Positions 13,201-24,656 of a stretch of 64,000 nucleotides of DNA are shown one piece after another. Numbering within the stretch: the stretch's first letter is position 1; every line of letters starts with the position of its first letter. Both the position numbers and the translations under genes were made by a program. Below the pieces are notes generated by a model that ran no database searches, was not told the DNA's origin, and saw nothing but the letters and a program-made list of their open reading frames with translations. Origin of the DNA: Plasmodium malariae (taxonomy: Eukaryota > Apicomplexa > Aconoidasida > Haemosporida > Plasmodiidae); the NCBI RefSeq assembly GCF_900090045.1, contig NC_041775.1, positions 496,001 to 560,000 on the forward strand, read 5' to 3'.

Positions 13201-13776
13201 TCCTATACACGCACTTCTCCACCACCGCCACCCCCCATTTGCAGATCAGACAAACACGGAAACGTCCAAGAGCATGCAGAGCAATTTGATTAACATTACC
13301 ATTATTCCTGAGTTTCTTAATGCACAGAAATTCGACATTATAAAAAAAAAAGTGAACAGAAATATGAATATCAAAGACTTAAAATTTTTATGTTCAAGGC
13401 TCTATTCAGTGCCTCTCCCTAAGTTGCAGTTATTTTACACAGATGAAGTAAGGACGCACTAGCCAAAAAAAAAAAAAAAAAAAAAAACGAAAAGAAAAGA
13501 AAAGAAAAGAAAAAACGAAATAGCTAGTACATGTCGTGTCTCAGTACATACACTTCTTAATAGTTCATTTTAGGGCTCACTTAGTATGCTTCCCTTCAAG
13601 TTATAATATTTTTTTTATGAATTTGTTGCACCTTGTTATGCACTTTTTTTGAACTTTTTTTCTTTTTTTTTTTTCAGAACAATCCCATGTGCATAGAAAT
13701 TGTAGATACCAATTCGAGCCTCTATACTTACGGAATTGAAAACAATTCTAAAATAAAAATAAAAATGGAGGAGTAA
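10291..13776 (+). CDS. TBCE: Tubulin-specific chaperone E (cofactor E)
   Basis: Three exons: 10291-12751, 13245-13447 and 13678-13776, giving 920 residues with in-frame GT-AG joins (phase 1, then 0). N-terminal CAP-Gly domain at about residues 80-140: KIGTVRYIGPLKNHPDTNK, FYGIEWD, then GKHFGNYKGEFYF. A Ser/Arg/Asn-repeat insert follows (about 175-235), then leucine-rich repeats (for example LNVSENKFTKLDL and LKKIVLNDNYLHDYEELFY). The ubiquitin-like C-terminus (about 840-920) is built by exons 2 and 3: LKFLCSRLYSVPLPKLQLFY, then LYTYGIENNSKIKI. CAP-Gly, LRR and Ubl in this order is the architecture of tubulin-folding cofactor E, which with cofactor D assembles alpha/beta tubulin dimers. It is longer than human TBCE (527) because of low-complexity inserts, including a Glu/Arg/Pro repeat near 11895-11945. 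Confidence 0.92.
12826..12976. repeat. GTGTATATAT microsatellite in TBCE intron 1
   Basis: About 150 bases of tatatgtgtata units inside the first TBCE intron. The exon 1 frame stays open through it, so the unspliced frame runs on to 13101, which would give a false C-terminus. Confidence 0.9.
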
Positions 13777-14821
13777 CTCCTTTTTAGGTTATTTTTTTAA
13801 AGGGTCCTCCTTGTGTGCGCTTATTTGAGAATATATATGACTACATCATCCCGTTTGTATTAATGCTCCCTTTTTTTTTGCTGCCCTCATCGCGCTAAAC
13901 GTTTTAAGTGCGTTCAAGTTATTTCGCCATTTTTCCATTTTTCCATGTTACCCTTTTCCCTTTATCCCTTTATCCTTTTACTCTTTTTTTTTTTTTTTTT
14001 TGTTTGTTTGATAAGAAATTAACGAAGTAATGAAATTATCTCGTAACGGGACTGCATAAAACGACATTCCCTTTTTTGCTTTTTATGTTTTTGTTTTCTA
14101 TTTTTAATTAAAATTGACTTCCTTATGGTTATTTATTCTGTTACATCGTAGTTTGCAATATAATTTATTTATTTTATTTTAAGTGCATGCATGTTAACAG
14201 ATCGATTTCATACATATGTACAGGTTGAATTATGTACTTATATAAGTACTTTAGAAAAAAGGCAAGTACCTGCACACACATATATGCATGAATATAAATA
14301 GTATGATACCCCAGTAAATACTTACACAAATTCGTAATTCGTACTGTCCAGTTGATATATCCACGACAAGAAACTGACGTTACTTGGTGGTGCAATGAAA
14401 GAGCCTGTTTACAGTTACATAAAAAGGAGGAAGAAAAAATGTAGACACGAACATTGTTGGTATATTAAAGAAATTCAAAAATGATATTTGTACTTCCTCC
14501 TCTGTTCCCTTTCCTTTTATTATTCTATTACTGTTGTTACTACTGTTGTTACTACTGTTGTTACTACTGTTGTTACTACTGTTGTTACTACTGTTGTTAC
14601 TACTGTTACTACTGTTATTATTATTTTTTAATTTTTTTTTTTTTTTATATGTGTGCATAAATGAATAAGCTTATCCTTTGTCATGTTACATACACGTTTG
14701 AGTAAACATGCAAAATGATACAAGAACGATACACAAAAAAAAAATATGCATGAAATGGTCATTTCGCGTGGACGTAGATATAATATAAAGAATTAATACT
14801 TTGCATTTATTACTTTATTAT

Positions 14822-14868
<47 letters not shown>

Positions 14869-15374
14869 TATGTAGTAATATTGATAAATAAAAAAAATAT
14901 AACTCCTACTGGCATAACCTTTTTTTTTTCCGCGTGAACATAATTTTCATAAGGTAACAGCTTAAAAATTATTTCTTTATTAAAAATTGATATAGTTTCA
15001 TTAAATGATAAAAGATAAAAAAAATAAGCGAATTGCAAAAAAAAGAAAAAAAAAAAGCAATGCAGTAACTACTGTACATAAGTTTTTAATTTTCACAACA
15101 GCAAACTGTTATATGCACATATTACACAAACGTATACATATATAAATATATTGCATAACTGGGCTTTCTATGCTGTTGCAAATATAAAAAGAACGTAAAA
15201 AAAAAAAAAAAAAGATAATAAAGGATATAAAAAAAGGAAAGGAAAAAAAGCAAAGCACGCAAAAAACGCAAAACCTACAACTTAGACACAACTGCAAAAC
15301 ATCCGTTTTTCAAACTATTCGCAGTTTAACAAAGGGAAAAGCGAATTAGCAAAAAACAAATAAAATAAAAAATA
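13777..15374. other. Intergenic with 12-bp repeat and poly-T
   Basis: Holds about seven copies of ctgttgttacta at 14529-14617 and a T run of about 35 near 14826-14860. A minus-strand open frame over the repeat encodes only Asn/Ser. Poly-A lies near 15199-15214. No gene seen. Confidence 0.65.
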
Positions 15375-15686
15375 ATGGAAGAGCTTAGCAGAGACATGAC
15401 TTTGCACCTAAAGGATGAAAATAAAAAAAAAGAAAAAAAAATCGAAACGGAAAATATAATTCAAATAAATTTCCATTTACCTGATGGCAGTATTCGTACT
15501 CACAATGAAAAAGCAAGTATTGAAGTTGGATATATAAAATTAAGGCTATCAAAAAAATTACAAATACCATATGATAAAATTAATTTAATTTATAATAATA
15601 ATATTATGCTAGACCCCTTATCAATAATTGACATAATAAAAACAGATTTGGACATTATTGATATATATGTTAGCACCATTCATTAG
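15375..15686 (+). CDS. Small ubiquitin-fold-like protein, conserved hypothetical
   Basis: A single exon of 103 residues starting at the first ATG. The first 25 residues are charged and Lys-rich. Residues about 28-101 can be read as a beta-grasp (ubiquitin-like) fold: a strand IIQINFHLPDGSI, a second strand, a helix VGYIKLRLSKKLQI, the strand INLIYNNNIML and a last strand IIDIYVST. The spacing matches ubiquitin (hairpin, helix, then the LIFxGKxL-type strand). There is no C-terminal di-glycine, so it is not a conjugated modifier. I do not recognise a named orthologue; the fold call is an inference from the pattern. It lies alone between TBCE and RPB10. Confidence 0.7.
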   Translation: MEELSRDMTLHLKDENKKKEKKIETENIIQINFHLPDGSIRTHNEKASIEVGYIKLRLSKKLQIPYDKINLIYNNNIMLDPLSIIDIIKTDLDIIDIYVSTIH

Positions 15687-15946
15687 GAGCAATGAGAAAT
15701 GCATAACTAGTGGTGATCTCAGTCTTGTTTTATTCTGTGTAGGAAAAATAGAGTCGGTAATTAATCCAGCGCTTATTGGCCAGTCTTCCCATCAGTGTTG
15801 CGCATATACATACACACGTGCTTGAGTCATACATATATAATATATGTGTTCTCCTTATGATTCCTATTTTCCTGAAGACTCGCTTGTTATTACGTTCTTT
15901 ATTTTATTATATTAAAATATATTAGACCATGCTAAATGTTACTCTG
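15687..15946. other. Intergenic, no gene seen
   Basis: Probable 3' UTR of the ubiquitin-fold gene, leading into a T-rich repeat block. Confidence 0.5.
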
Positions 15947-16140
15947 TTTTACTTTACTGTATTTTTTTATTTTACTTTATTATACTTTATTATACTTTAT
16001 TATACTTTATTTTATTTTACTTTATTATACTTTATTTTATATTTACTTTATTATACTTTATTTTTTTATTTTACTTTATTATACTTTATTTTTTTATTTT
16101 ACTTTATTATACTTTATTTTTTTGTTTTACCTTATACTTT
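15947..16140. repeat. TTTTACTTTATTATACTTTA repeat
   Basis: Roughly 190 bases of 10-base units (ttttacttta, ttatacttta, tttttttatt). Open in several frames as Leu/Tyr/Phe/Ile peptides, which are products of the repeat. Confidence 0.85.
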
Positions 16141-16430
16141 TTTTTTTTTCCCCTCTAACAAGTCCAATTTTTCTGCCCAAATTTTTACTCTTACCGTCTT
16201 CTCCCAAAGTTTTATTTTTTTTAATTTTTTCCCAAAAATATTTACTACGTGTTTAACTTAATTAAAATTAACGAATATCATGAATCCTTTTTTTTTTTTT
16301 TCCTGAACATGTGCATAAAATATTACTTTAAGTACTTCCTTCTGTTTGGTACTTTTTTTTTTTTTTTGTGTATGTTTCATTTATTAACAAACTTCCTCTC
16401 TCCAAATAACAGAAAAACATTAAAGTCGAA

Positions 16431-16640
16431 TTACAATTTTCGTTCGTACATATTATAGCATAACAATTTGTCCATCATATCTGCATGTGTTAATATCATT
16501 CTCCTACAACAATATCTTGATAATTTCAATTCATCCAATGCATCACATTTTGACATTCCCTCTTCTAACTTCTTCTCGTATAAGCTCCACAAATTTCCAA
16601 TTAATTTTCCACAAGTAAAACAGCGAACGGGTATAATCAT
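16431..16640 (-). CDS. RPB10: RNA polymerases I/II/III subunit RPABC5 (RPB10)
   Basis: A 69-residue single-exon protein on the minus strand. The start at 16640 is set by the invariant family N-terminus [18 protein letters not shown]; the frame is open upstream, but that part is unlike RPB10. The zinc-binding cysteines of the family are all present: C7 and C10 (CFTCG) and C44-C45 in [23 protein letters not shown]10 is a small zinc-binding subunit shared by the three nuclear RNA polymerases and helps assemble the RPB3/RPB11 platform. The length equals the family norm (about 67-71). No intron needed. Confidence 0.97.
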   Translation of the reverse strand: MIIPVRCFTCGKLIGNLWSLYEKKLEEGMSKCDALDELKLSRYCCRRMILTHADMMDKLLCYNMYERKL

Positions 16641-17852
16641 TTTTTCCTTTCCCCCAAAGAAATTAAGTGGGTATAAAATGGTTCCAGCGCGGTATGCTGA
16701 ACGTACATGCGCGGGCACTCAAGCGTATGTAATCAGTATATGCGCTATATATATATATATATATATAATATGTACGTATGCGCAAATGCTCGCTTATATG
16801 TATATGAACGTAATTGTAACTGTAATTGTAATTTTACATGAACATGTACATGTACCTACAATTGCGAACGTATTTTTAAATTTTTTTGCGACGAGACTTA
16901 TTATAGCTAAAGTTTTACGCCCTTAACTTTTACGATCAATTTTACTTTCGCTTTTATTACAGTACAGTATATTTTTCATTCACTGTCAGATATTTATATA
17001 CATAAAAATGCACAAATATACAAATATATGCACAAATATACAAACATATGCACAAATATACAAATATATGTACGAATATACAAACATATGCACAAATATA
17101 CAAACATAAGTATAAATATACATACATATGTACATATATATATGTATGCTTACCTGGCTATATGCATACAATCTTACAATTTTAAAATTGCTTACAATTA
17201 TTTTTACATGCTATTTTGTCGTACTATTATACATGATACATATACTGACGAAAAAATGGTATTCCCTTAAGCCTTCTTATACCTTGTTAAGTAAAAAAAA
17301 AAAGCTTCTGCCTTTTAACTGTATCAAATTTAAGCATTTAAAAAAAAAAAAATTAAATAAGCAAGCAAACAAAAGGCAAACAAACGGGCAAAGAGATAGG
17401 CAAACAAACGGGCAAAGAGATAGGCAAACAAACAGGCAAAGAGATAGGCAAACAAACAGGCAAAGAGATAGGCAAACAAATTGGCAAACAAATAGGCAAA
17501 GAGATAGGCAAAGAGATAGGCAAACAAATAAACAAACCATCGAACGAATAAACAGAGTGACGAGTTCGAATTCTTCTCTGCTAAGACTTATTTTTGCATT
17601 TACTTCAATTTTGCAAAATTTGCGAACTGGTAAATTAAAAAAAAAAAAAAAGGAACTCTTAAGGAGATGGAGGGGGGGAAGCACGCCCAGCTTTTGTGTA
17701 CTGGGTATCTTGAATATGAACAATTATATGGGAATAATTTTTTTTTTATTAACGAATTGATGACGAATGAAAAAAATACGAAAAAAATTGCTGTGGAAAA
17801 CATAAGAAAAAATAATGCAAAATTAAAGGGGAAATAGCTAATTTTTTTGCTT

Positions 17853-17890
<38 letters not shown>

Positions 17891-18193
17891 TAAAGAGATG
17901 GTCATTGGAGTTAATTTAAAAATAATAAATTTATTTGTCACATATGATGTTTCGGGAAATAAAAAAAAAAAAAAATACACTACTTAAAATGGGTAAAAAT
18001 TAAAAATAGAACTGTATTATGATGCACCCTTTTTCGCGTAATTTTCCCCATTCATATATTCGAATTACATTATGCTATTATATATATATGTACAAGTAAT
18101 AACAAATATATATATATATATATATGCAACACGACAAATGTTGATTGTTCAATCCCCCCCTCCTGATCCTACGCACAAAAGCTTCTCCACATT
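16641..18193. other. Intergenic with two tandem repeats
   Basis: Holds an aatatacaaacatatgcaca-type 20-base repeat at about 17010-17125 and a 24-base repeat (unit ggcaaacaaacgggcaaagagata) at about 17368-17530. There is a 40-base poly-A near 17846-17885 and a (TA)n run near 18107-18124. The open frames over the repeats (Arg/Gln/Thr/Asn on plus; Leu/Cys/Pro on minus) are not genes. Confidence 0.7.
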
Positions 18194-21100
18194 TCAAATA
18201 TTGTACGTGATACAGTTCATGTATTTTTCAATTTTGCGAAGGGCGTGATAAAAATTATGAGCGCATTTGTTTTGTTTGCCCTTTAAAAATTCTGAATAGT
18301 TCATGCATTCTTTGTGAATATTATCAGAAAAAGTGTATATATCATTATTTGAAATGAACTGGTCAGAATAGTTGAAAATAGTTGATGCGTACGTTATAGG
18401 TTTTTCCTGCATACGGTAACTCGAACTAGACGTTAAATTAATTATATAGTTCTCCGTACAGCGGCTGCTTCCACTTTTAGTGTAACCATTGCTATTATTA
18501 CCAGTATTACCATTATTACTACAGTTACCAGTATTACCACTATTACCACTATTACCAGTATTACCAGTATTACCACTATTACCAGTATTACCACTATTAC
18601 CAGTATTACCACTATTACCACTATTACAACTATTACCACTATTACATACATTTCTCTTCTCCCCCTTGTGGTACGTGTACATGCGATGCCAGTCATTGGT
18701 TTCTATTTGGTTTACATCAATAACGGTTCGAATAAAATTTTGATGCTTTATCCCTTCGACAATTTTACTAAAATTCAGTATAGGGTAATATTTCAAAATT
18801 TTGTCGACACCTACTAAATGTTTATTCACTATATTTGCTAGATTGGTGTAATCCTCCTTTTCTACATTTGACTGAATGGTCATATTTTTTTTTTTCTCTT
18901 CTAAAAATTCGACAAACATTTCGTCATATAAATTTTTAGACTTCTTTTTATAATTATAAAAGGCTTCAAATTCGTTATGTAAATTATTTATATACAGTGT
19001 GGCATTATTCAAATTACTTGTACTCTCGTCTTTTTTTTCGCTTCTTGAAATCTTGTTGTATCCGCTAGTGCACCCCTTATCGTTTAGGTATTCTTTCAAC
19101 ACCCTGTAATTCTTTTCAAAATGGTTCAAGTCCTGTTCAGATGCAGAATGGAGGGTAAGATCAGGGATAAAAGTAAAAAGAAGAGGGGAAAAAAAAAAAA
19201 AAAAAAAAAAAAATTAATTGAATATAATAAAACAAAATGAAACAATAAAATCAAACAAAACAAAATCAAACAAAACAAAATCGAACAAAACAAAATCAAA
19301 CAAAACAAAATCAAACAAAACAAAATCAAACAAAATAAGATGAAACGAAATAAAATGAAATGAGGCTTTCACTATGCTACATTATGAATAAAATAAATCC
19401 AGATTTCACGTTTTCTGCGAAGCGAGTACACTCATGTACAGGTACATATAGACCTAAGCGCGTGCTCTATATAGCTCAAAAAGAGCAATAAACGAACGGA
19501 CGAGCGGACGAATGGGGAGACAAATATCAGGCGAGTAGTGCATATGAAATGCAAGTTAAAAGATAGGAAAATGGTGCATAAACGTGGAAAAACGTGGCAA
19601 ACAAGAACTCAACGCACGTGTGTGTATGGGTGTATGTGTGTATGTGTGTATGTGTATGTGTGTGTGTGTGTGTGCGTGTGTATATATATATATACATGCA
19701 ATACAGCACATGCAACCGCCTAGTAGCTCAACATAGTTAAATGTACACTATTAATATTACGCTTAGCACACTGATTTCCAGACGACTCTCTCCACTCGTA
19801 GGAGCTACAGTATTCACGAAAAATTGATTGTTAATTATGTCGTTAAAGTCAATAGGTGCATTTTGTAAATCCATATCTTTCACACTGTCATCTGTGGATA
19901 CATTATCAGGAAAAATAGATTGAAGCCATAACCAAAAAACCGCCCTTAATTGTTCGTAATGGAAAAAATGTATTCCATATTTATAAATATGAACAATTTT
20001 ATTATACAAAGGTACATCATTTAAAATTAAAAATTCGTTTATAGTTATTTTGTCACTTAACAAGTCGTAATTTATGTTATCCATGAATTCTTGCGGCATG
20101 TGGAAGTGGTCCTCTGCCTGGGGCAAGCTCCCCGCACCATAACTACTATTACTGTTAATGTTCATGTTACTATTCATGCACGTCTTTTTCTTACAATCTT
20201 CTCTAAATAAATTATTACTGCTCGGAGGTTTATTCTGTAAATCTTCTTTACCCTTCTCAGCATCAATGGTAACAGTAAATAAAACATTGTTCATAAGATC
20301 GATTTTTTTTTGTTTGTCTATTAATACCTTATCAAATATAAAGGATGTTTGTTTCGAACCACTCAAATCGTAGATATCATTCAAGTTAACCACAACACTG
20401 TGTGGCTCAGAATATGCATTTATCAACTGGTTAAATTTTTGAAATAGTAGTAACCTATTTTTATCCAAATGCTCTAGCTGATTTATGTTTACGGACATTT
20501 TATTTTGTAGTTGTATTAATTTATTACAATTTTTGTTTATATTCCTTGTTATTTCATTTATGAAGATATGGTTATTATCTTCATCTAAATAGAATACTTG
20601 ATTTTCCTCATCATAATTTGCATTACTGTTATAGTAGTCAAGGAAACTCTCTTGATATGTTGAATAGTCATATGCTGCATACTCAGATAGGCTCAAAATC
20701 TTATCGTCCTTCTTTGTTACTGATCCATTACCATATCCATGTTGTTGATGTTCTTGCTCATGACGTTCTCCTTCTTCTTTGCCTTCCCTTCTCCTCGTTT
20801 CTTCATCGTATTCTCTTTTTACGTTTCTCTCTCTTTCTGAGCAATTCGTATAATCATTATTTGTGTTATATTTCCCTTCTCTTTGTGTATCTTTATTTTT
20901 TATTTTTTTTTTTTTAGACAGGTAGTTGTTCACGCTCTGTTCAGAGTAGTTTCCTTTGTTAATGTCATACCTTTTCCTTCCTTCTCCTACTGCTCCTATT
21001 GCTCCTTTTTCACCATTCTCTGCATCTTTCCCATTTGTGCACTTCTTCAATTTTTGCAAAAAGTTGTATAAATATTTGTATTCAAAAATCTCCAAATCGT

Positions 21101-21974
21101 ATGGTCTGTTTGATAGTAGAAGCATAGCCTCGTTAATGAAATGGTAAAACTTGTATTCTCCTTGTTCATCGATATTTTTCTCGTCTGCTCTCTTCTCTGA
21201 TGACGTGCTTACATTTTTTCTACCACTACTGGGGCCACTACGACTGTTACTATTAGCGTTATCGTTGCTGTTACATAAATTTTGAAAAAATTTTTCATAA
21301 TATAGCTGTCTTTTATCATAATGCTCAAACATCTTAGTGCTGTCAATCAGAAAACCGATACATAGCAACAATTCTTTTGTCATTTGGAAATTACATTTCA
21401 TCAGTTGGTATAACCTAGGGTATTCAAAATATTCCAGTACAAGTATAACTAGCGGTGATATTATGTAGAAATCGTCGAAGTAATTTACGTCTTCCCCTAG
21501 CTCCTCGAAGGGGTACACTTCGTCGTCATTATCATCGTTATCACCTTCGCCATCATCGTTACAACTATCACCATCATCGTTACAACTAACACCATCATCG
21601 TTACAACTAACACCATCATCATTGTAGTCCCACTCCTTACTGCCATAGTTCCATTTTATGTCACGATTCTTATTATGTCGTGGCATTACCTTAATTTTCC
21701 CTTTCTTGCCATTCTTTATAAACGTTTCTTCCGCCTTTAAAATTTCCTTGTTCATGTACTGGTTGTAGGTTGCCTTGAATTTTCTTTTATATTCGAAGCA
21801 GTACAAAAGGCACAAATCGTTTATTAAGAAACAATATCTAATAATTACATTTTTTCTCTTAACACTTTTGTCACTTTTTCCCCTTCTCAATAATTCCGCC
21901 GTTATATATTCAATTCCAAAATAATTTAAAACATCACATACGTGCTCTAAACTTTCCTTTATCGTGATGTTCAT
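18194..21974 (-). CDS. Putative TEDC1-like centriolar protein (two exons)
   Basis: Modelled as exon 1 21974-19761 (738 codons) and exon 2 19132-18194, joined in phase 0 by a GT-AG intron of 628 bases, giving 1050 residues. The second reading frame has no ATG at its start, so it must be an exon. Similarity to TEDC1 (tubulin epsilon and delta complex protein 1) is from memory. The N-terminal segment includes AELLRRGKSDKS. A block EYPRLYQLMKCNFQMTKELL followed by LCIGFLID resembles the TEDC1 signature (YPRL, then SRELLLALSWLL). A later block HFFHYEQLRAVFWLWLQSIF resembles the EEVFWQWM region near the TEDC1 C-terminus. TEDC1 acts with TEDC2 and delta/epsilon tubulin in centriole triplet stability. 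Asp/Asn/Lys-rich inserts and a GNSGNT repeat make it much longer. Start MNITIKES at 21974 is preferred because the upstream frame is tandem repeat. Gene structure is firmer than the family call. Confidence 0.6.
18490..18650. repeat. Asn/Gly/Ser/Thr-coding repeat
   Basis: Tandem 9-base units (taccactat, taccagtat) within exon 2 of the TEDC1-like gene, coding Gly-Asn-Ser and Gly-Asn-Thr triplets, about 15 copies. In-frame length variation would be tolerated. Confidence 0.88.
19235..19345. repeat. 15-bp repeat in the TEDC1-like intron
   Basis: Units of caaaacaaaatcaaa within the intron between the two exons, next to a 30-base poly-A at 19189-19212. Explains the large intron size. Confidence 0.75.
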
Positions 21975-22039
21975 TATGTTGGCGACAAACAAATGCTCAA
22001 AAAAAAATTCAGGAAAAATAAAAAAAAATGTAGCAAAAA

Positions 22040-22260
22040 ATTCTGCACTGTTCAGAAAAAAAACCGAAAAAATGCAGAAAAAATTCTGCACTGTTCAGAA
22101 AAAATACCGAAAAAATGCAGAAAAAAATTCTGCACTGTTCAGAAAAAATACCGAAAAAATGCAGATAAAAATTCTGCACTGTTCTGAAAAAAAAAACGAA
22201 AAAATAAGAAAAAATACGAAAAAATACGAAAAAAAATTCTGCACTGTTCAGAAAAAAAAC
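22040..22260. repeat. About 44-bp tandem repeat upstream of the TEDC1-like gene
   Basis: Four to five copies of a unit that begins ttctgcactgttcag and continues with an A-rich stretch containing ccgaaaaaatgcag. The first copy starts about 65 bases upstream of the chosen ATG (21974), in the probable 5' UTR. It keeps the minus-strand frame open as a Phe-rich peptide, which is why the start was placed downstream. Confidence 0.88.
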
Positions 22261-23046
22261 CGAAAAAAATAATGAAGCAAAAATTTTGGTAATAATCTGA
22301 AAAATAAAGTAAAAAATCAAGGTAGTCAATACATTTACATTTTCACCCTTCGGATGTTCTTTTGTGCCTTTTTTACATGCTATGATTATATAAAAAAAAA
22401 AAAAAAAAAAACTCATGTATACGTATTTCTCTTCGTTTTAAAACAAAAATTACACTAAATTATAAAACAAGAAACAAAAATAAAAAGTAACTCCAAATTG
22501 TAGTTACCCAAAAAGAGAGAAATGTAAATTTAAAAGTGTAAATGATATAAGTACCATTTTCGTTACACATAGAAGTACATTTTGAAATTGTTTCTACCTT
22601 TTAATATTATGTACATCTTAACTTTATATTATATGCAAAATAGTGAGAAAGAGCAAAAAACACAAAGACGAAATTTTTTACGTAATAGAGCTTTGCTCAT
22701 ACTTCGCACGTGCTGAGCGGCCAATATGTTTTCTTTTACGTATGTTACCTTATTGTAGATGTGAAAAAGCTATAAATAAATGATATATTATAAACTTTAA
22801 AAAAAAAAAAAAAAATTATATTCCGAATTAAACATTCTTTTTCTATTTTAAATATACGATCCTGTGTGCTCACAGTGATTCTCACGCGCATATAGACAAT
22901 GTTTTATAAAAAGAAAAAAAATATATGTGTACATTAAATAAATATAATAATATAATAATATAATGAAATATCCTTAAAAAGAAAACAAAAATAACGTTAT
23001 TAGGAATATATGAGAAACAGGAAAGTGAAGAAGTAAAAAACTGATA
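22261..23046. other. Divergent intergenic region, no gene seen
   Basis: Lies between the 5' ends of the TEDC1-like gene (-) and BUD32 (+), so it should hold both promoters. AT-rich, with poly-A near 22393-22410 and 22799-22814. No specific motif was identified. Confidence 0.6.
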
Positions 23047-24525
23047 ATGGATTTTTCTCTAATATCATCAGGATCCGATGCTGTAATAAATATGGAGAAA
23101 AAAAAAAATATTTGTTGGGAGCGTAGATTTACTGTTACGTCCCATAATTACAGTATAATTACTTGTTTGTTCAAATATTGTATATTTGAGCATACGTATG
23201 GGGGTTAATAGGGTGTACCATTTTATATATGTATTCATATTCTTACATTTCACATTCGAGGTCCTTTTTTTTTTTTTTTTTTTCCACCTTTTAACTTTAG
23301 AGAATATATAAAGGCGATTTCATAGGAAAAGAAACAGTTAAGAAAGTAATTTATAGAAAATATTATAGACATAAAAAAATAGATGCGAAGATAAGAAAAT
23401 TACGAGTTTCAAATGAAATAAAATTTACGAAAAAGTTAGCAAGCTTAAATATTGACGTCCCATTTCTTTATTTCGTTGACGTGAAGGAAAAAAGTTTATA
23501 CTTTGAATATATTAAAGGCTGTACAATTAACTACATCTTCAAGAATATAGAAGAATATGAACCAAATATCTCTAAAGCAGTTGGCATAATTTTAGCAAAA
23601 ATACATAATGGAAATATAATACATGGCGATTTTACTACATCTAATTTAATATTAAGAAATTCTTACATTGAAAAAAACAAAATTTATGATTACTCTAGTA
23701 ATTCCTTATACCATCTGAATGACGTAGATTCTATAAAACTGTGTGTTATTGATTTTGGACTTTCCTTCATATCAGCCATTGTAGAAGTAAGGGGAAAGAA
23801 AAAAAAAAAAAAAAAAAGATAGATAGACCGTTTCGTGTAATAATACATTCACTAAATATATTTGTGTGTTATATATAATATATTGTTATATTTATAATTC
23901 AGGATAAGGCTGTTGATTTGTTCGTCCTCTTAAAAGCTATTAAAAGTTTTCATAGTGAGTTCTCACAACTGGTAATGCTTTAAGAATTTGTGTGCGTGTG
24001 TTTTTCGAGGAACATACATTACTTTTATATGTACACATAGTCTATGTACACACTCTAAACTTACAAACTGCTAAATTTACGTATTCATGTGGACACTTTT
24101 TTTTTTTTTTTTTTTCTACCTCTACCTTTCACCTTCCTTTTGCAACGAATTAACAAAATTTAGGAAGAAGACATTCTTTCGGGATATAAAATGATGTCAA
24201 ACAATTTCGACGAAATTAGAAAAAAGCTAGAAATAGGTTTGCTTAAAATTAAAAAGCACCCGTATGAAAAAGAAAAACAATTTAATTGTGTATATATTGG
24301 GAAATTTAAAGTATTTTTTGTTTAATCAACTATATTATGTATATGTTAGGATACTTAAAACATTTTTTGTTTAATCTTTTCTTTTTATTTATTTTTCTTT
24401 TCCCCTTTTTCGCTTTTTTTTTATTTACGATGTATTATTTTATTTTACTTTATTTTATTTATTTTTATCTTCTTTTTTTCGCTTCAGTTAAACAGCGCGG
24501 ACGAAAGAGACCAATGGTGGGATAG
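23047..24525 (+). CDS. BUD32: BUD32/PRPK kinase of the KEOPS complex
   Basis: Five exons: 23047-23082, 23301-23786, 23903-23971, 24164-24236 and 24488-24525; the joins are all in frame and give 233 residues, a normal length for this family. The first splice builds the nucleotide-binding loop GSDARIYKGDFIG. Then come YRHKKIDAKI (the Bud32 YRHP-type block), VPFLYFVD, the catalytic loop HGDFTTSN (Asp122, Asn127), DFG at 163 followed by LSF, EDKAVDLFVLLKA across the second splice, and the C-terminal tail RGRKRPMVG, the Bud32/PRPK hallmark. BUD32 is the atypical kinase/ATPase that partners Kae1 in KEOPS, needed for the t6A modification of tRNAs. A Plasmodium-type insert of about 25 residues lies between the catalytic loop and DFG. 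Fragmented open frames hide it from a simple ORF scan. Confidence 0.95.
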
Positions 24526-24625
24526 AGCTCATTTTATATATATACATATATTAATATATAAGAAGAGCTATTCATTTTTATGTGTTCCATTATATATAGA
24601 AACAATTTGCGCACATTACTTCCTG

Positions 24626-24656
<31 letters not shown>

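Noticed and set aside
17128..17760. Plus-strand 210-residue open frame with Arg/Gln/Thr/Asn repeats, and minus-strand Leu/Cys/Pro frames
   Set aside because: All derive from a 24-base repeat; flanks show no coding features.
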